64,000 nucleotides of DNA from Isoetes taiwanensis (taxonomy: Eukaryota > Streptophyta > Lycopodiopsida > Isoetales > Isoetaceae): positions 1,883,200 to 1,947,199 of the forward strand of contig JAJEKV010000019.1 of NCBI GenBank assembly GCA_021234155.1, written 5' to 3'. The notes beneath the pieces are model-generated. The model saw nothing but the letters and a program-made list of their open reading frames with translations. It was not told the DNA's origin and did not search any database. Positions 43,980 through 54,999 of this stretch are shown piece by piece (the first letter of the stretch is position 1; each line of letters opens with the position of its first letter). Made by a program: the position numbers and the translations under genes.

Positions 43980-45675
43980 TAACGATCTAGATGCAGCTAT
44001 AAATGATGTTGAACATAATATTATGTCCATTAGAGCAGCTGGACGAGAATACGGTATTCCTGAATCAACCATAAGAAACCATCTATATGGGAGGTCACAA
44101 CGCAAGCAAAGAAAACATTCCAGGTATCTTAGTGATGAAGAGGAATTAGAGATTGTAAATTGGTGTTTGAAAAATGCAGATGAAGTATTTTTATGCTTTT
44201 GGTTTTATTTTTATGCTTTTGGTTAGTTTAATCTTATCAGGGTTTACGACCTACCCTTTCCTAAAGGTCTTTGTTCTAAGAAAGCTCTACTCTTGGAGCT
44301 TTTCGATCTTTGTACTTTAACATATACTCTTAATACATACTTATGCCTTCAATTAAAAAAAGAAAAATGCAGATGAAGGTAGAGGGGTGACAATAGGCAT
44401 GCTAAAGGAAAAGGTTGCTGAAATATGTGTTGATAGAGCGACACCCTTCAAGAATGGCATTCCTGGAAGGAAATGGTGGCAGCTCTTTCATGCTAGGCAC
44501 CCGGAGGTCTCCTTATGTTCTGCTGAGATGCTAGATACAGCACGTGCTAGGGCTTTATCTGAGCAAAACTTACATGCATTTTATGATGGTTTAGAGAATG
44601 TGTACGATGAGTTTCATTTTCCCCCTTCAAAGATTTGGAATGCAGATGAAACAGGTGTGCAAGCAGGAAAAGTGAGGGATGAAAACAATAGCTAGAAGGG
44701 GTGCAAGAAACGTGCATGAAGTGGTGATGCAAAATAGAGAATGGGTTACAATTTTGGCTTGTTGTAATGCAGAAGAATATAGACTTTCGAGCTACTATAT
44801 TTTCAAAGGAAAGCGGCTAAGGGGATGTTATATCAATGGTTGTGAAAGAGGAGCAAGGCAAGCTGTTCAAAACCAAGCTTGGATGACAAGTGAACTCTTT
44901 AAATGTTGGCTAATTCACTTCAACAAAAAAGTACCTGGTGGTGTTGACCCTTCCATTCTACATCTCATCATTCTAGACGGCCATGGCAGCCATGTAGACA
45001 ATGATGTGATTCTCATTGCCAAAGATATGGGGATTCATCTTTATGTTTTTCCACCACACACTTCACATAAACTACAACCACTTGATGTTGCTTGCTTTGC
45101 TCCCTTTAAGACTGCATTCCAGAAATATAGAGCAAAGTACATGCTTGAGAGGCGCTGGGTAGAGCCGTTAAAGGAGGATTTGGCTACTTTAATATGGTAT
45201 GCAATAAGAGATTCTTTGACTGATACTAATATCAGAGCTGGTTTTAGCTTTGAACAAGACAACAGTTTTACCCAATGGAGTTGTCTCGCATGCATTGGAT
45301 GAAGGTCATACTGGTAACACTCCACTAAACCAGCCCGTAATGAACCACCCTGTAGGCCATCTTGTAGATCAATTTGTTGTAGATCAAGATGGTCAGCTTG
45401 AAGAAATGTCTGATCAAGAAAGTCTACCACAAGCCATGGATCAATTTGACCAGCTTGAGGATTTCTCTGATCAAGAAAGCTTGCCAAGTCAAGCCATGGA
45501 TCAGTTTGGCCAGCTTGAGCATATGAACAAAATAGTGAATCCACGAAGTCATGACATAGAAGACTTGGCTCCGTTACAAAGAGGGTTTTGGTGTTGGGAA
45601 ACTTCATATAGGCAGCCCCTTACAAACATGGATCTTAATTCTTTGATGTCCAATATTGCAAGAACATCACCTTGA
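43980..45675 (+). pseudogene. pogo/Tigger-like transposase (DDE_1, Tc1/mariner superfamily), interrupted
   Basis: The left part (44023-44185) encodes a psq-type helix-turn-helix: SIRAAGREYGIPESTIRNHL, then a basic KQRKH stretch and DEEELEIVNWC. After a 176-base insertion the frame resumes with GMLKEKVAEI, the second DNA-binding domain PGRKWWQLFHARHPEVSL, and IWNADETG, holding the first catalytic Asp. A one-base shift near 44675 leads to LHLIILDGHGSH (second Asp) and HTSHKLQPLDVACF (third Asp). Thirty-five residues separate the last two, the DD35D spacing of pogo-type enzymes. A further shift near 45250 leads to a Gln/Asp-rich tail repeating DQESLP. Such enzymes cut and paste their own element. 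This copy needs at least three repairs to be coding. No terminal repeats were recognised. Confidence 0.85.
44169..44378 (+). mobile_element. Small retroposon (SINE or truncated LINE) with 17-base target duplication
   Basis: GAAAAATGCAGATGAAG occurs at 44169-44185 and again at 44362-44378, bracketing a 176-base insert that ends in an A-rich tail (AATTAAAAAAA). A long target duplication plus an A tail is the signature of LINE-machinery insertion. Removing the insert and one duplication leaves the transposase frame continuous. The insert contains GGTTTACGACCTACCC and a doubled TTTTTATGCTTTTGGTT, but no clear tRNA-like boxes. Confidence 0.88.
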
Positions 45676-46910
45676 CTCTTCGTTCTTGTATCTCCCCTCG
45701 ATTCATTTTCGGTATATCATTGTCCCATTTGTCTCTCTAACAACCATGCTTGGCAATCTCTTTCACGTACCTAGTCAAGTATTTCTTTGCCCCTTTAGCC
45801 CTAATTTTTCATGTAATACGGATTCAATTTATTTCAAATTATTGTTTTAATTTGGAAATTTCATCTTTATATATTAGAGGATGGACGCGAGGAGAAGACG
45901 TTCTCCAAATAACATGCTCTGGCTCTACACATGGCTGATTAAGATAGAGAGTATGGTAAGGTCAGAGGAGGCCATGGAAGGGCAAAGATACATCTAGTAA
46001 CTGTTGCATCTTTCAAAAATACAATGCATTTCATAGTCCTACAGTATCAATTCTCAAAAGGGAGATATTTCTTTTTAAATTAAAGGAAGAGGTTTTAGGA
46101 TAGATCTGATAGAGATATGAAAGGACAACATCTGGCTAGTAGATAGGGAAGAGCGATGGTTATCACCAGACTTCAAGGAGGGGCGCGCAGTTTGATGACG
46201 CAAAGAGATAGTACTCATCAGACTTCAAGGAGGGGCGAGAGGTTTGATGATGCAAAGAGCAATCACACATTTATTTCATCAACAGATTGCAGATGAAATA
46301 AATGGTAAGCAAAGAGAGATCCTCAGGACCTTCAAGAAAAAGCACATGACTGAGTTCCGAGACTGTGAATTCCGATAGAAAAAGATCGGGGCACAAGAAG
46401 AGGAGTGGAAAACGAAGACAATGCCATGGGAAAAGAAGAGTTAGAAGTTACTTGCTGAAGCTCAAAAAAGAAATAATTAGGGGGATCGCGTTGGAACATG
46501 TCTTAAAGGAAAGAGAGATATGAAGAGAGAATGATTTAAGGAAACACTTCCGGACGTTCTACCGTTAATCTCAGCAGATGAGAGAAGCACATGTGTTGTT
46601 ACTGATCGACAGGACCCAATTCTCCGGGGAGAAACTAGACAAGCTTTTGGCCATGTTTAGAAACCATTTGGATTATGATCTTACCCTAGAAGAGATAGAT
46701 GGGACCAACAATGCAGAAGCTATGCTTTGGAGTAACGTGCAGATTAGATAGTATAAGATTGTGTTCGTACAAATAGAAGGCGAAATCAAGAACACTATTT
46801 TAGGTCAGGGTATGTATAAGGGTAGTTTCAGATATAATAATAAGAGGTGATCCAATTTATTGTGTTGATCTTATTATGAGTACACACACTGTTTTTAAGG
46901 TAATTTGTAA
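45676..46910. other. Gene-free DNA, possible degraded transposon
   Basis: No family recognised. A duplicated 52-base unit with CAGACTTCAAGGAGGGGCG lies at 46155-46262. Lys/Glu-rich frames around 46300-46700 recall retrotransposon gag, but no motif supports that. Confidence 0.3.
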
Positions 46911-47107
46911 AAGATAGATAGATAGTATTTTAACGTCACGCCACTAGGCAGCATCCAACTGGACATGTGACCACACACCACACTACATTGTTTGGTTGGG
47001 CCCTGCCCCCAACCACTTTACATTGCATCTGTGGGTTTTGACACCCAACAGTTCAGAGTGCAATTCTGGGCGGTCTCGAACTCGAGACCTATAGTTGCTA
47101 GACCTAG
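46911..47107 (-). mobile_element. tRNA-derived SINE, copy 2 (5'-truncated head)
   Basis: It shares the (CTAT)n tail and body with the copy at 4758-4983, including TTTTAACGTCACGCCACTAG and CATCCAACTGGACATGTGAC on the plus strand. The match stops at about 47107, so the A-box half of the tRNA-like head is missing while the B-box part (CGAACTCGAGACC) remains. Most differences from copy 1 cluster around CG. Confidence 0.75.
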
Positions 47108-47109
47108 GG

Positions 47110-48960
47110 AAGACTAAGATGCAGGCAGGTCTGAAAAGGCCAATGGATATATCTTTTTGACTTTTAAAATGGGTTAAGGAAAAGGAAATAAACAAATAAA
47201 GAAAATGTATAGGGGGTGGTGCAAAGGTCGGCATAAGGGAAATTAGGCTAAAAGAATGGTTTAGGACTAGTTATATAAAAGGTGGTTGGGGCGTGTAGAC
47301 AAGACATGTGGCAGCGTTTGAGTAAAGGGGTAGAAGAATATCTAGAGGCATTTAAGCAAAAGATATAGGGTTGTACGAATTTTGACAGAGGCATTCAATT
47401 CCGCTGATGAATTATAGGAAGGGTACGAACATAGATAGTATGTCTTTTCACATTTAAAGGAAGGGTATAAAGATGCATCTTGGGAGCTCCGATTTGGAGA
47501 AACAGATTGCTTACAGAATGGAAGACTTGGCAATAACAATGGAGAGAAGGTCAAGATGAGGAGTGCGATGATAGGTAAGGTGGATAGTGAACAGGGTCTC
47601 TAGCGCGAGGAAGGTCAAGTTTTAGAAGAAAAAGAGAAGGCTCTTGTTAGGGAGTTTCCAGTGGGGGGAAAGGCCAAAATTTGAGGGAAAGCGGGGCCCG
47701 TGATAGAAACGGAGGTGGCCTACTATTCTTGTGGGCGAGACTGCGAGTGTTATAGTTGAAGGAAAAAAGCTTGTTCATACTGCACAAGAGTGCATTGTTT
47801 CAAGTGCATGCTGTTGCACCATCCACAAAATTTATTGGAGAAGGGATATGATATGGGGAAACAGCTGATTCAGAGACTGTGCCCTGCGTCCCCAAGCTCT
47901 AGGCGAACTCCTTCTACCGTCTGCAAAACCCCCAACCCTGCCCTCTTATTTCTAGCGACATTGAACCCAGCCGCCCATCTTCAAAGCATGATCCATCGCC
48001 CGAGAAGTCTGCTGCTTGACCGTTTCAAAAATCTAGTATGATTATTTTGAGGGGGAAGGGGAAAATTTTGTATGGGAAAGGGGAAATCGCCTGAAAACAA
48101 AGGTATCGCCTTAAAATCCATTTTCGGGTTCCAAAAGTCACGCCCTGAAAAGGGCACACCAGCATCAGCAAGACACCCCAAAAACTTTTTAAATAAGTAG
48201 ATTTCCTATGGGTTTGTAGACCCGACTTTGTAAGGAATGTTTCAATGGTTATCCAGAAAATCATTCTAGAAGTACATAGGACCTAGGATTGATCATATCA
48301 TGGCCCACAAGTTTGCCTTATGTTATATGGCGCCCGTATTATTGGACATGCATATCACCTTGTGATATTCATTTCCTTTTCTCCTAGTCTGTTTGAAATG
48401 TTGCAGAGTTAGAAGCTCTCAATTTGGACTCACGAGATTCAACAAGAGATTTAGCAACTCAAGAAATTTAACAACTTCGTTCATGAATTGTCCATGTGAA
48501 TCACAAGAAGGGAAATGAGATTTCATTCCATCATATGACTTGACAAACTCGAAGTCCTAAGGCATGGGGCAATTTGGGAATTCAACTATTGAGAATGTAA
48601 GCATGGGATGGGCCAGCTTGTTTCTCACTTTTCCCGATGTGTTTGTTTCTCGCTTTGCCCTGTTGAGCAACTATGGCAATGGCCGTATCTTGGTCCTTTT
48701 ATAGCTATGGCTTCTTTTAAATCTTGCGTAATTGTTTGTGTAATAAAGAAAAGCTAAAATGCTGGGCTAATTTCTAGTCTGCAATCCTAGTGTTTCAGTT
48801 TAATATGGAAAATGTGAGGGCCATATGGCCATGACCAATATAGCAAGGGCATGCGCACAGTGCACATCCTGGCCAATTTGGCCATGGCCAATATGGCCTG
48901 AATAAAGCACAATTTCATTATAATGGGAAAACATTTAGTAAACTGGAATTTTTTTATTAT
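47110..48960. other. Gene-free DNA
   Basis: No coding family recognised. Around 48805-48900 the palindromic words GGCCATATGGCC, GGCCAATTTGGCC and GGCCAATATGGCC occur close together. The region is otherwise unremarkable. Confidence 0.3.
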
Positions 48961-48970
48961 GGGGGTTGTA

Positions 48971-49111
48971 TAGACCTTATGCATGGGTTGTATACACGTG
49001 TACAGTACCCTGTATCATAGACCTTATGCAGGGGTTGTATACACGTGTACAGTACCCTGTATCATAGACCTTATGCAGGGGTTGTATACATGTGTACAGT
49101 ACCCTGTATCA
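48971..49111. repeat. 47-base tandem repeat, three copies
   Basis: Units start at 48971, 49018 and 49065 (TAGACCTTATGCA...GTATACACGTGTACAGTACC). They are almost identical and each holds the palindromic word GTATACACGTGTAC. Confidence 0.9.
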
Positions 49112-49341
49112 TACATACATGAATATTTAGAGAACATAATAACACGGTATCATATACCAACTTCCAAACACAATAGAGACCAGAAAGTATGAACTATATA
49201 TGTCCCTAGTAACCTTCTCCCAAGTTCCTAACCCTTCCCTTCCCTTTCCCTTCCCTGCGAGGTCTAACCCATGCATCGGGTTAGGAAACCAGAGCTCACG
49301 CATATCCCGGCTTGATTCTTCCCACCATATGGGGTATCTTG

Positions 49342-49815
49342 TCATTGCAAAAAGTAATTCCCGGGGATGATACTCTCACGGAAGAAGAGCGGACCCAACT
49401 CCACAAAACCGTTGTACTCATTTGTAGTGCGTCCTAATAAGGCCATACATCCATCCCTTACAAATTTCATGAATGAACTCGATATGTATTGATCCGAGAG
49501 TGTGCTAAATATCCAAAGACGAAGAAGAGGCCTCAATTGTTGTAGCATCTCGTCGAGAAAAGGAGGGAATTCAAGAATTCCCCTCATTGCAAGTCTCCTA
49601 TAACATTGGGATGGATTAATTTCCATCGGTGGCTCATGACCACAATCAAATCGCTCCAGAATGAAGTTGATCAACTCCATTGTAAGCTCCTTGGTGGGAC
49701 TGTGGCGCAACCTCCACTCCAAGAAATGGTCAAATAGCTCATCGGTTCGGGCCGCAGAGAATGAATGGGGGCATGCTTGCAGTGCCTTCCGAGTAGCCAG
49801 GGGGATTGGGTCCAA
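49342..49815 (-). CDS. Uncharacterised 157-residue reading frame (possibly a 3' exon)
   Basis: A long minus-strand frame ends at 49342. A TGA sits directly before its first TTG codon and no ATG lies near the beginning, so if coding it should be a downstream exon or a broken gene. The protein is mixed, with no low complexity: PLATRKALQACPHSFSAART, then FLEWRLRHSPTKELTMELIN and LRLWIFSTLSDQYISSSFMK. I recognise no family. It lies left of the tandem array and the two-gene palindrome unit, on the same strand as the DUF7869-like gene. Confidence 0.35.
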   Translation of the reverse strand: MDPIPLATRKALQACPHSFSAARTDELFDHFLEWRLRHSPTKELTMELINFILERFDCGHEPPMEINPSQCYRRLAMRGILEFPPFLDEMLQQLRPLLRLWIFSTLSDQYISSSFMKFVRDGCMALLGRTTNEYNGFVELGPLFFRESIIPGNYFLQ

Positions 49816-49867
49816 TCATTTGCAAAAGCAAGAAAGGATCACCGATGGAGCAAGGAACACGGAGCGG

Positions 49868-50650
49868 AGCAGAGAAAGTAGCAAGATCAAGAAAGGAACA
49901 AGATCAAGTAGCAAGGAGCACGGGAATGAAGTAGCAAGGAACAAGGATCAAGCAGTGTTGCAAAAATACGCGTATTTTTTGAAAAGGATCCATCTCGTAC
50001 CGTACTTGTACGTACGTACGTATTTTTAAAAAATACTCCTGACATTCTTTTTTTAAATACTACTTGTTTTTCACAGAACAGTAAACTTGCACTTACCAAG
50101 AATTGAACCTGGGCCTCCTAGATAGCAAACTAACATGCTAACCAGTTTTATGTTTACTCCAAACGTACTTAAGGTACGTATGGCTGAAAAAAAACGTATT
50201 TTTTAAAAAATACGTACAGTACATACGGTACAATACGCGTACGGGACAACACTGGGATCAAGATCAAGTAGCAAGGAGCAATGAACAAGGAAGATCAAGT
50301 GCCAAGAAGATCAAGGAACAAGGAAGATCAAGGAGCAAGAAGCAAGGATCAAGATCAAGTAGCAAGGAACAAGATCAAGTAGCAAGCTCAAGAGCAAGGA
50401 ACAAGATTAAGTAGCAAGGAGCACGGGAATAAAGTAGCAAGGAACAAGGATCAAGATCAAGTAGCAAGAAGCAATGAACAAGGAAGATCAAGTAGCAAGA
50501 AGATCAAGGAACAAGGAAGATCAAGTAGCAAGAAGATCAAGGAACAAGGAAGATCAAGTAACAAGAAGATCAAGGAACAAGGAAGATGAAGGAGCAAGAA
50601 GCAAGGATCAAGATCAAGTAGCAAGGTGAAAAGTGAGAAGTGAAAGCAAG
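49868..50650. repeat. GATCAAG/AGCAAGGA tandem array
   Basis: Words such as AGATCAAGTAGCAAGGA, GGAACAAGGA and AGAAGATCAAGGAACAAGGA repeat with variable spacing over about 780 bases, interrupted by the hAT MITE at 49953-50254. The right end passes into AAGTGAGAAGTGAAAGC. The array is purine-rich and shows no sustained coding frame. Confidence 0.85.
49953..50254. mobile_element. hAT-type MITE with internal tRNA-like sequence
   Basis: A 302-base element starts CAGTGTTGCAAAAATACGCG and ends GTACGGGACAACACTG. The termini are inverted repeats of the CAGTGTTG type. The perfect 8-base direct repeat GGATCAAG flanks it (49945-49952, 50255-50262). CAGTG ends plus 8-base duplications define hAT elements. 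Internally GTACGTACGTACG and complementary AAAAAATACGT stretches pair. Between them the minus strand carries TGGTTAGCATG (A-box-like) and CCAGGTTCAATTCTTGG (B-box-like), the core of a tRNA. It carries no transposase. Confidence 0.88.
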
Positions 50651-50687
50651 GTGAAAGAATTTAAAGCTACGAATCCAATAATGTTGA

Positions 50688-50775
50688 AGTATAATACCAA
50701 TAATGTTGAAGTATAATACCAATAATGCTAACGTATAATACCAATAATGTTGAAAGTATTATACCAATAATTCTA
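50688..50775. repeat. 22-base tandem repeat (CCAATAATGTTGAAGTATAATA)
   Basis: The unit ACCAATAATGTTGAAGTATA recurs about four times with small changes just left of a TATA-bearing open frame. Confidence 0.8.
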
Positions 50776-50778
50776 CAA

Positions 50779-51065
50779 CGACTATAAAAGCAGCTCCATT
50801 CGATGGTAGAAGTCATTCATCTCCCATGGCTTATAATATTTATGAAGATCGGTTTGAGACCATTATTTGCTCCATGAGCTACAATGATATTGTTCGGTGC
50901 ATACATAAAGGTGTTAAGCTGGATTCCTACTTACAATCCAAAGCTGATGGTTCTGAGTGTCATTGCCCTGGCCTTACAAGTGTTGTGATCCATCTTCTTT
51001 GGCTTCCTGAGCGCCATGCCTACGAGCTGAATGGGATCACATTAGCAGGGATTGAAGATAAGTGA
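50779..51065 (+). CDS. Small uncharacterised reading frame with TATA box
   Basis: CTATAAAAG at 50781-50789 lies about 37 bases before an ATG at 50826 that opens 79 codons ending TAA/TGA at 51065. The predicted peptide (MAYNIYEDRFETIICSMSYN, then DIVRCIHKGVKLDSYL) has no low-complexity bias and contains ECHC. No family recognised. It points toward the 3' end of the DUF7869-like gene 216 bases away. It may be a small gene, an exon of a longer gene, or chance. Confidence 0.35.
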
Positions 51066-51280
51066 ATCATCGACTCTATAATGCCATCAATAATATGTGC
51101 ATCTAAATTATATGTATGCCATCAATAATGTGTGCATCAGATGTAATGATGTGTATTAAACACCTATTATAAAAGATGTAAGGATGTAGTATAAGCATAA
51201 TGAAAGCTAATTGATGTATCGACTGGGTATTAATTGTCCAAAATGCAGCTGTATTATAGCAAAAGAAATTACATACATGA

Positions 51281-54200
51281 TTATCGAGAACATGACTGAG
51301 ATTGAGAGCTTTTAGCTAATGCTATGTCCCCCCACATGTCAACAATGTATTTTGGAATCTGAACAGTCTTCGGTCTTTTGCCATTTGCATCCCATGCATA
51401 ATGTATGGCATCTAACTTCTCATACCTTGATGGATCTGATGGATTGGGTCGCCAACGTTTAGTTAAGCAACTTGTATAGTCACGACCAACATGCATCCAC
51501 CATGATACATAAATGTGACCATAATTGGTAGACTCTGGATCTAGGATGGCATCTTCTTCTGTAAAGCCCAACCACGTTGGAGTTTCATCGTCTCCAGGTC
51601 GGACTAAAACGAACATACCTTTCGTAACATGTGCATGAGGATCAAACTCATCCATAGGTAACACTGGACGCCCATCTGCTGGCCCACAATACGTAGGCAA
51701 AGGTCTTACAAGCACAGCGGCTTCATCGACCTCTGCGAGTAAATGCGGTTTGTAGAGGTTCTTGCCTTTGTAATGCGCAACCAAAAGTTATCATTTTGAG
51801 GTGGAGTCCCGGAGATACATCTTCCAAACACAAAAGAATCTCGTTCCAGTAATCCATAGTTGCTTTGTACTGTCGTGCAAACACACTATCTTCTTGATTT
51901 TTGCAGAAGGAATTCCATAATGCTATGTACTTGGCGATGTCCGTCGCCAGCCGTGGAGATCTTTCAATGTCTTCCTTGGAGGGATATTTTTAGGCACCCC
52001 TGTTGGTAACGTTGGCTCACCATTTTCATCCTCCTTCCACATTCTTATTCCATTTTCTGGAATCCACTCTTTATGGGTTGGCCGCATCTTATATTGCATA
52101 ATGGGCCATTTCCCATCCATTTTAAATCGAATAGCAATGGGTCGGTATGGCTGTTAGGCGTTGGCCCTTATCGGGGATATATCCCTTGACAAAGCCTTTC
52201 CAAACGGAACTTCATCCACAAAATATGGAGCAGGAGACTTTGCATTGCACTTGCTAAACAAGTAAAGCAACTCAGGCAAAGTTAGAGCATCCGATAAACT
52301 CATTAACGTCAAAAAGTTCCCAAACAATGCATCAATATCGTCATGACTGTGCCCAACCATCATGAAGCCAACCTGAATCTCATCGAATACCTTAAGCCAT
52401 GTCAAATAAGAGAGGTAGGAGAACACATATCTATTTTTATTTTGACCCGATGCATTATCCAACTGTAAGTAGAGATTTCGAGGAAGAGGATTGAAGCCTT
52501 CTAAGTAGGCATCAAAAGATGAAGGCATCTTCTCTTGTGTCTGCGCTAGCTTATCCGGAGGTGGTCGAGTATCTTTTAGGGCTTGCATCAATTTGCAATC
52601 TGTAGTTACGCTTCCCACGAGATCACCACACTTGTCTTCTTCTGGCAACTCAAGATAGTGTAGGATCCTAGAAAGTGATCCAACATGAAAGTTTGAGTCA
52701 TCCTTCCAAAGATCAAGAGAGAAATGGCCATAAGCCCGTCCACCATGACCATGTGTCAATGCTCCTGTCAAGCTGCTCTTCAAAGCGCTCTCCTCTCCAA
52801 AGCAGACTTTTGCGAGATGGTGACTTCTTGGTGTGAGTGTTTTGATCTGATCCATCTTATCATGTATTATGCAAAGGTGACTTTACGCTTGAACGATGTG
52901 ATAATGCACGCCAATGCCAATATTGACTCCCTACAGAACGTTGTTCCAACATATGTGCCCGCCGTTGAATTGAAAGGTTGCGCCTCTCCCTTGTATCTTT
53001 TGTTCTTTCCACCCCTCGCTTGATGACTACACATATGTTACACTTGGAGAATGCTATATTTTTTGCTATGCCGACTGGAAACTCTTTCTTCCAAATATTG
53101 TAAAAGAGGGCAAGGTTACACTCTTTCAAAATCAATTCCTCCACCACGGCACCCACTTCCTTATGTATGCTCTTCTTATTAAGGATGGAAGGAAGTTTGC
53201 GAACATTCTCCCTTATATCATCCTTTCCTTTTTGCTTCTATGTGGAATGCTCTCCGCATTCTCACTAATGAAGGTATCAAGCACACTACGTAGCTAGTGT
53301 CACGGATCTAGGCATCTTAGAGCTGTATTACCATGCTCGCCCGTTTTCCACCTAACTTTCGAACCTCTTCCTCCGGCTATAAAAGCGTGGAAAGCAACTC
53401 CTAAAAGCCACGGCGCCATGCGAATTGACAAACACTCCACTCCAAAGACCACTACTTTAAGCCTCGACCGCCTGTATAAGTTACACTCAACACATCAAAA
53501 ACAAAGCGTAATCCACGGCACTACTTGATTGAGAATAAAATTCTTTTCTTAAGGCACATACTTGCTCTTGGCTCGGTTTTTTGACATATTCGTCCTTGCA
53601 GCATGTTGATTTTAGAGCACTCTTGATTGACTTGAAGCGCACATCCTCTCCTCCTTGCTATCCCCTTTGGTTCCCTCGGACCCTCTTCACATATGTATAT
53701 TTCATTTTCCTCTTGAATTGCTTCTCAACATCAGCTTCCAAGCACTCAACTTCTAAGTCATCTGTTCGAGAGCATTTCGAGCTTGTAAATGTTGTGAAAC
53801 TGTCCTACCATCATGAAGCAAAACATCATGGGTCTCCGGGTTACTAGATCTACTGTTAGCTAGAGGCCTCAAAGACAAGCATGACATGACCGATATTTTG
53901 GTTTCCGTTGGATCTATTATGTTATCCACTGAAAGCTCGACCTTTGATTCACCCAAGAACTCATCGTCTATAGCATCCTGAGGATCACTAAAGACTATAT
54001 TCGCCTCCGAATACTTAGATCCAATGCAGGAGTGAAGAATGTAGCATGGCAAACCTAGTAGATCTGTTCTGGAGTAGTAGACTCTCATCTTTAGGCTTAA
54101 ACAACCTGAGACCAAGACGAGCAGCTAGATTCTCATGACCTCCAATCTCCTCTACTATCTCGTCTTCTTCATTTGTTCCTGTGTTGCTTGGTTCACCACA

Positions 54201-54552
54201 GTGAGCAAAGAAACTGATGTCCAGCGGGCTACTGACAGATGGACTACTAGATGAATCCTCTTCTGAAGAGGGCAAATTGAGGGATCTCGAAGACGTATCT
54301 TCACTTGAGGGGCACTCAACATGTTTTACATCCCTCATAGGCCGCTGAATGAATGTGCCTACTACTTCACCAATGTTATCTGCCCCTCCGCAGGGGACTG
54401 GAAGCTCCGTCGATGGGATCACGGACTCCGTGACCTCAATTGCTACATTTGAAGGATCTATTTCCCTCCCATGAAGAGTGGTTCTATTCAAAATATGGCC
54501 CCGGGCAACAATTGTCCTTCCGACGAATAGGTTGTACAGGGGAAAATTGAAC
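51281..54552 (-). CDS. DUF7869-like (putative transposase-type) gene, with frameshifts
   Basis: Minus-strand coding runs from a candidate acceptor at 54552 (PLYNLFVGRTIVARGHIL) through an acidic Ser/Glu-rich segment to a Cys-containing block near 53156-52860 (LALFYNIWKKEFP, SKCNICVVIKRG, RRAHMLEQR). The core follows at 52855-52154 with LYLQLDNASGQNKN (about 52465) and VGFMMVGHSHDDIDALFGNF (about 52350). These phrases match the DUF7869 family, common in non-seed plants and protists, often in repeats and suspected to be transposase-related. The D-N and H-DDID residues recall a metal site, by inference. The C-terminal part reads PIAIRFKMDGKWPIMQYKMR, WNSFCKNQEDSVFARQYKAT and WWMHVGRDYTSCLTKRW, ending at 51281. 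At least three frame changes break it. Confidence 0.65.
53020..53415 (+). other. Ambiguous plus-strand frame and TATA box inside the DUF7869-like gene
   Basis: On the plus strand 53030-53280 is open and reads YVTLGECYIFCYADWKLFLP and onward, opposite the Cys block of the minus gene. A CTATAAAAGCG word lies at 53384-53394. I regard the minus reading as real because its motifs fit the family. The plus reading is recorded in case a small antisense gene exists. Confidence 0.2.
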
Positions 54553-54619
54553 CTGTTTCAATCAAGCAAGGCGACACTTTTTAGAACATATAAATTAGAC
54601 GAAAAATAAGCACTAAACA

Positions 54620-54990
54620 AGCAAAAATGGCGCCATTTAGTACAAAAGAATAAATTTTGGTGTAAATTTGGAGCTAAATGGCGCCATGGCGCCATTTGGT
54701 AGAAATGGTGAACACTTGGATCAAATGTACACGCGGCCATTTGCCCCAAATTCACACCTATGGCTTCATAGGTGTGAATTTGGAACAAATGGCGCCAATG
54801 GCTTTATTTGATCCAAGTGCACCATTTCTACCAAATGGGCCATGGCGCTATTTAGCTCCAAATTTACATTTCGACAAATACACCATTTCAACCGAATGGC
54901 TATGAAGCCATTCGGAAAACCCCATTTTAGTGTATTTGGACCCGGACGCTCCGGCGCCATTTGATCAAGTGGGTGCCATGGGGCGATTTG
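54620..54990. repeat. Nested palindromes built on AAATGGCGCC, upstream of the minus gene
   Basis: A large inverted repeat has arms of about 103 bases (54661-54763 and 54768-54868) centred on CCTATGGCTTCATAGG. Inside each arm lies a smaller palindrome in which AAATGGCGCC meets its complement. A second inverted repeat spans 54874-54939 (CAAATACACC...GTGTATTTG), and single GGCGCC half-sites lie at 54625-54638 and 54952. The segment begins 70 bases upstream of the first recognised exon of the DUF7869-like gene, probably in its first intron or promoter. Confidence 0.9.
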
Positions 54991-54999
54991 GCTTAGCTC

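Noticed and set aside
49965-50254. A genuine tRNA gene inside the hAT MITE
   Set aside because: A- and B-box-like words are present, but no paired acceptor stem was found, so it is described as tRNA-like only.
48971-50650. Direct repeats that might suggest a CRISPR array
   Set aside because: The repeats are contiguous tandem units or purine-rich words without unique spacers, and the DNA is plant nuclear.
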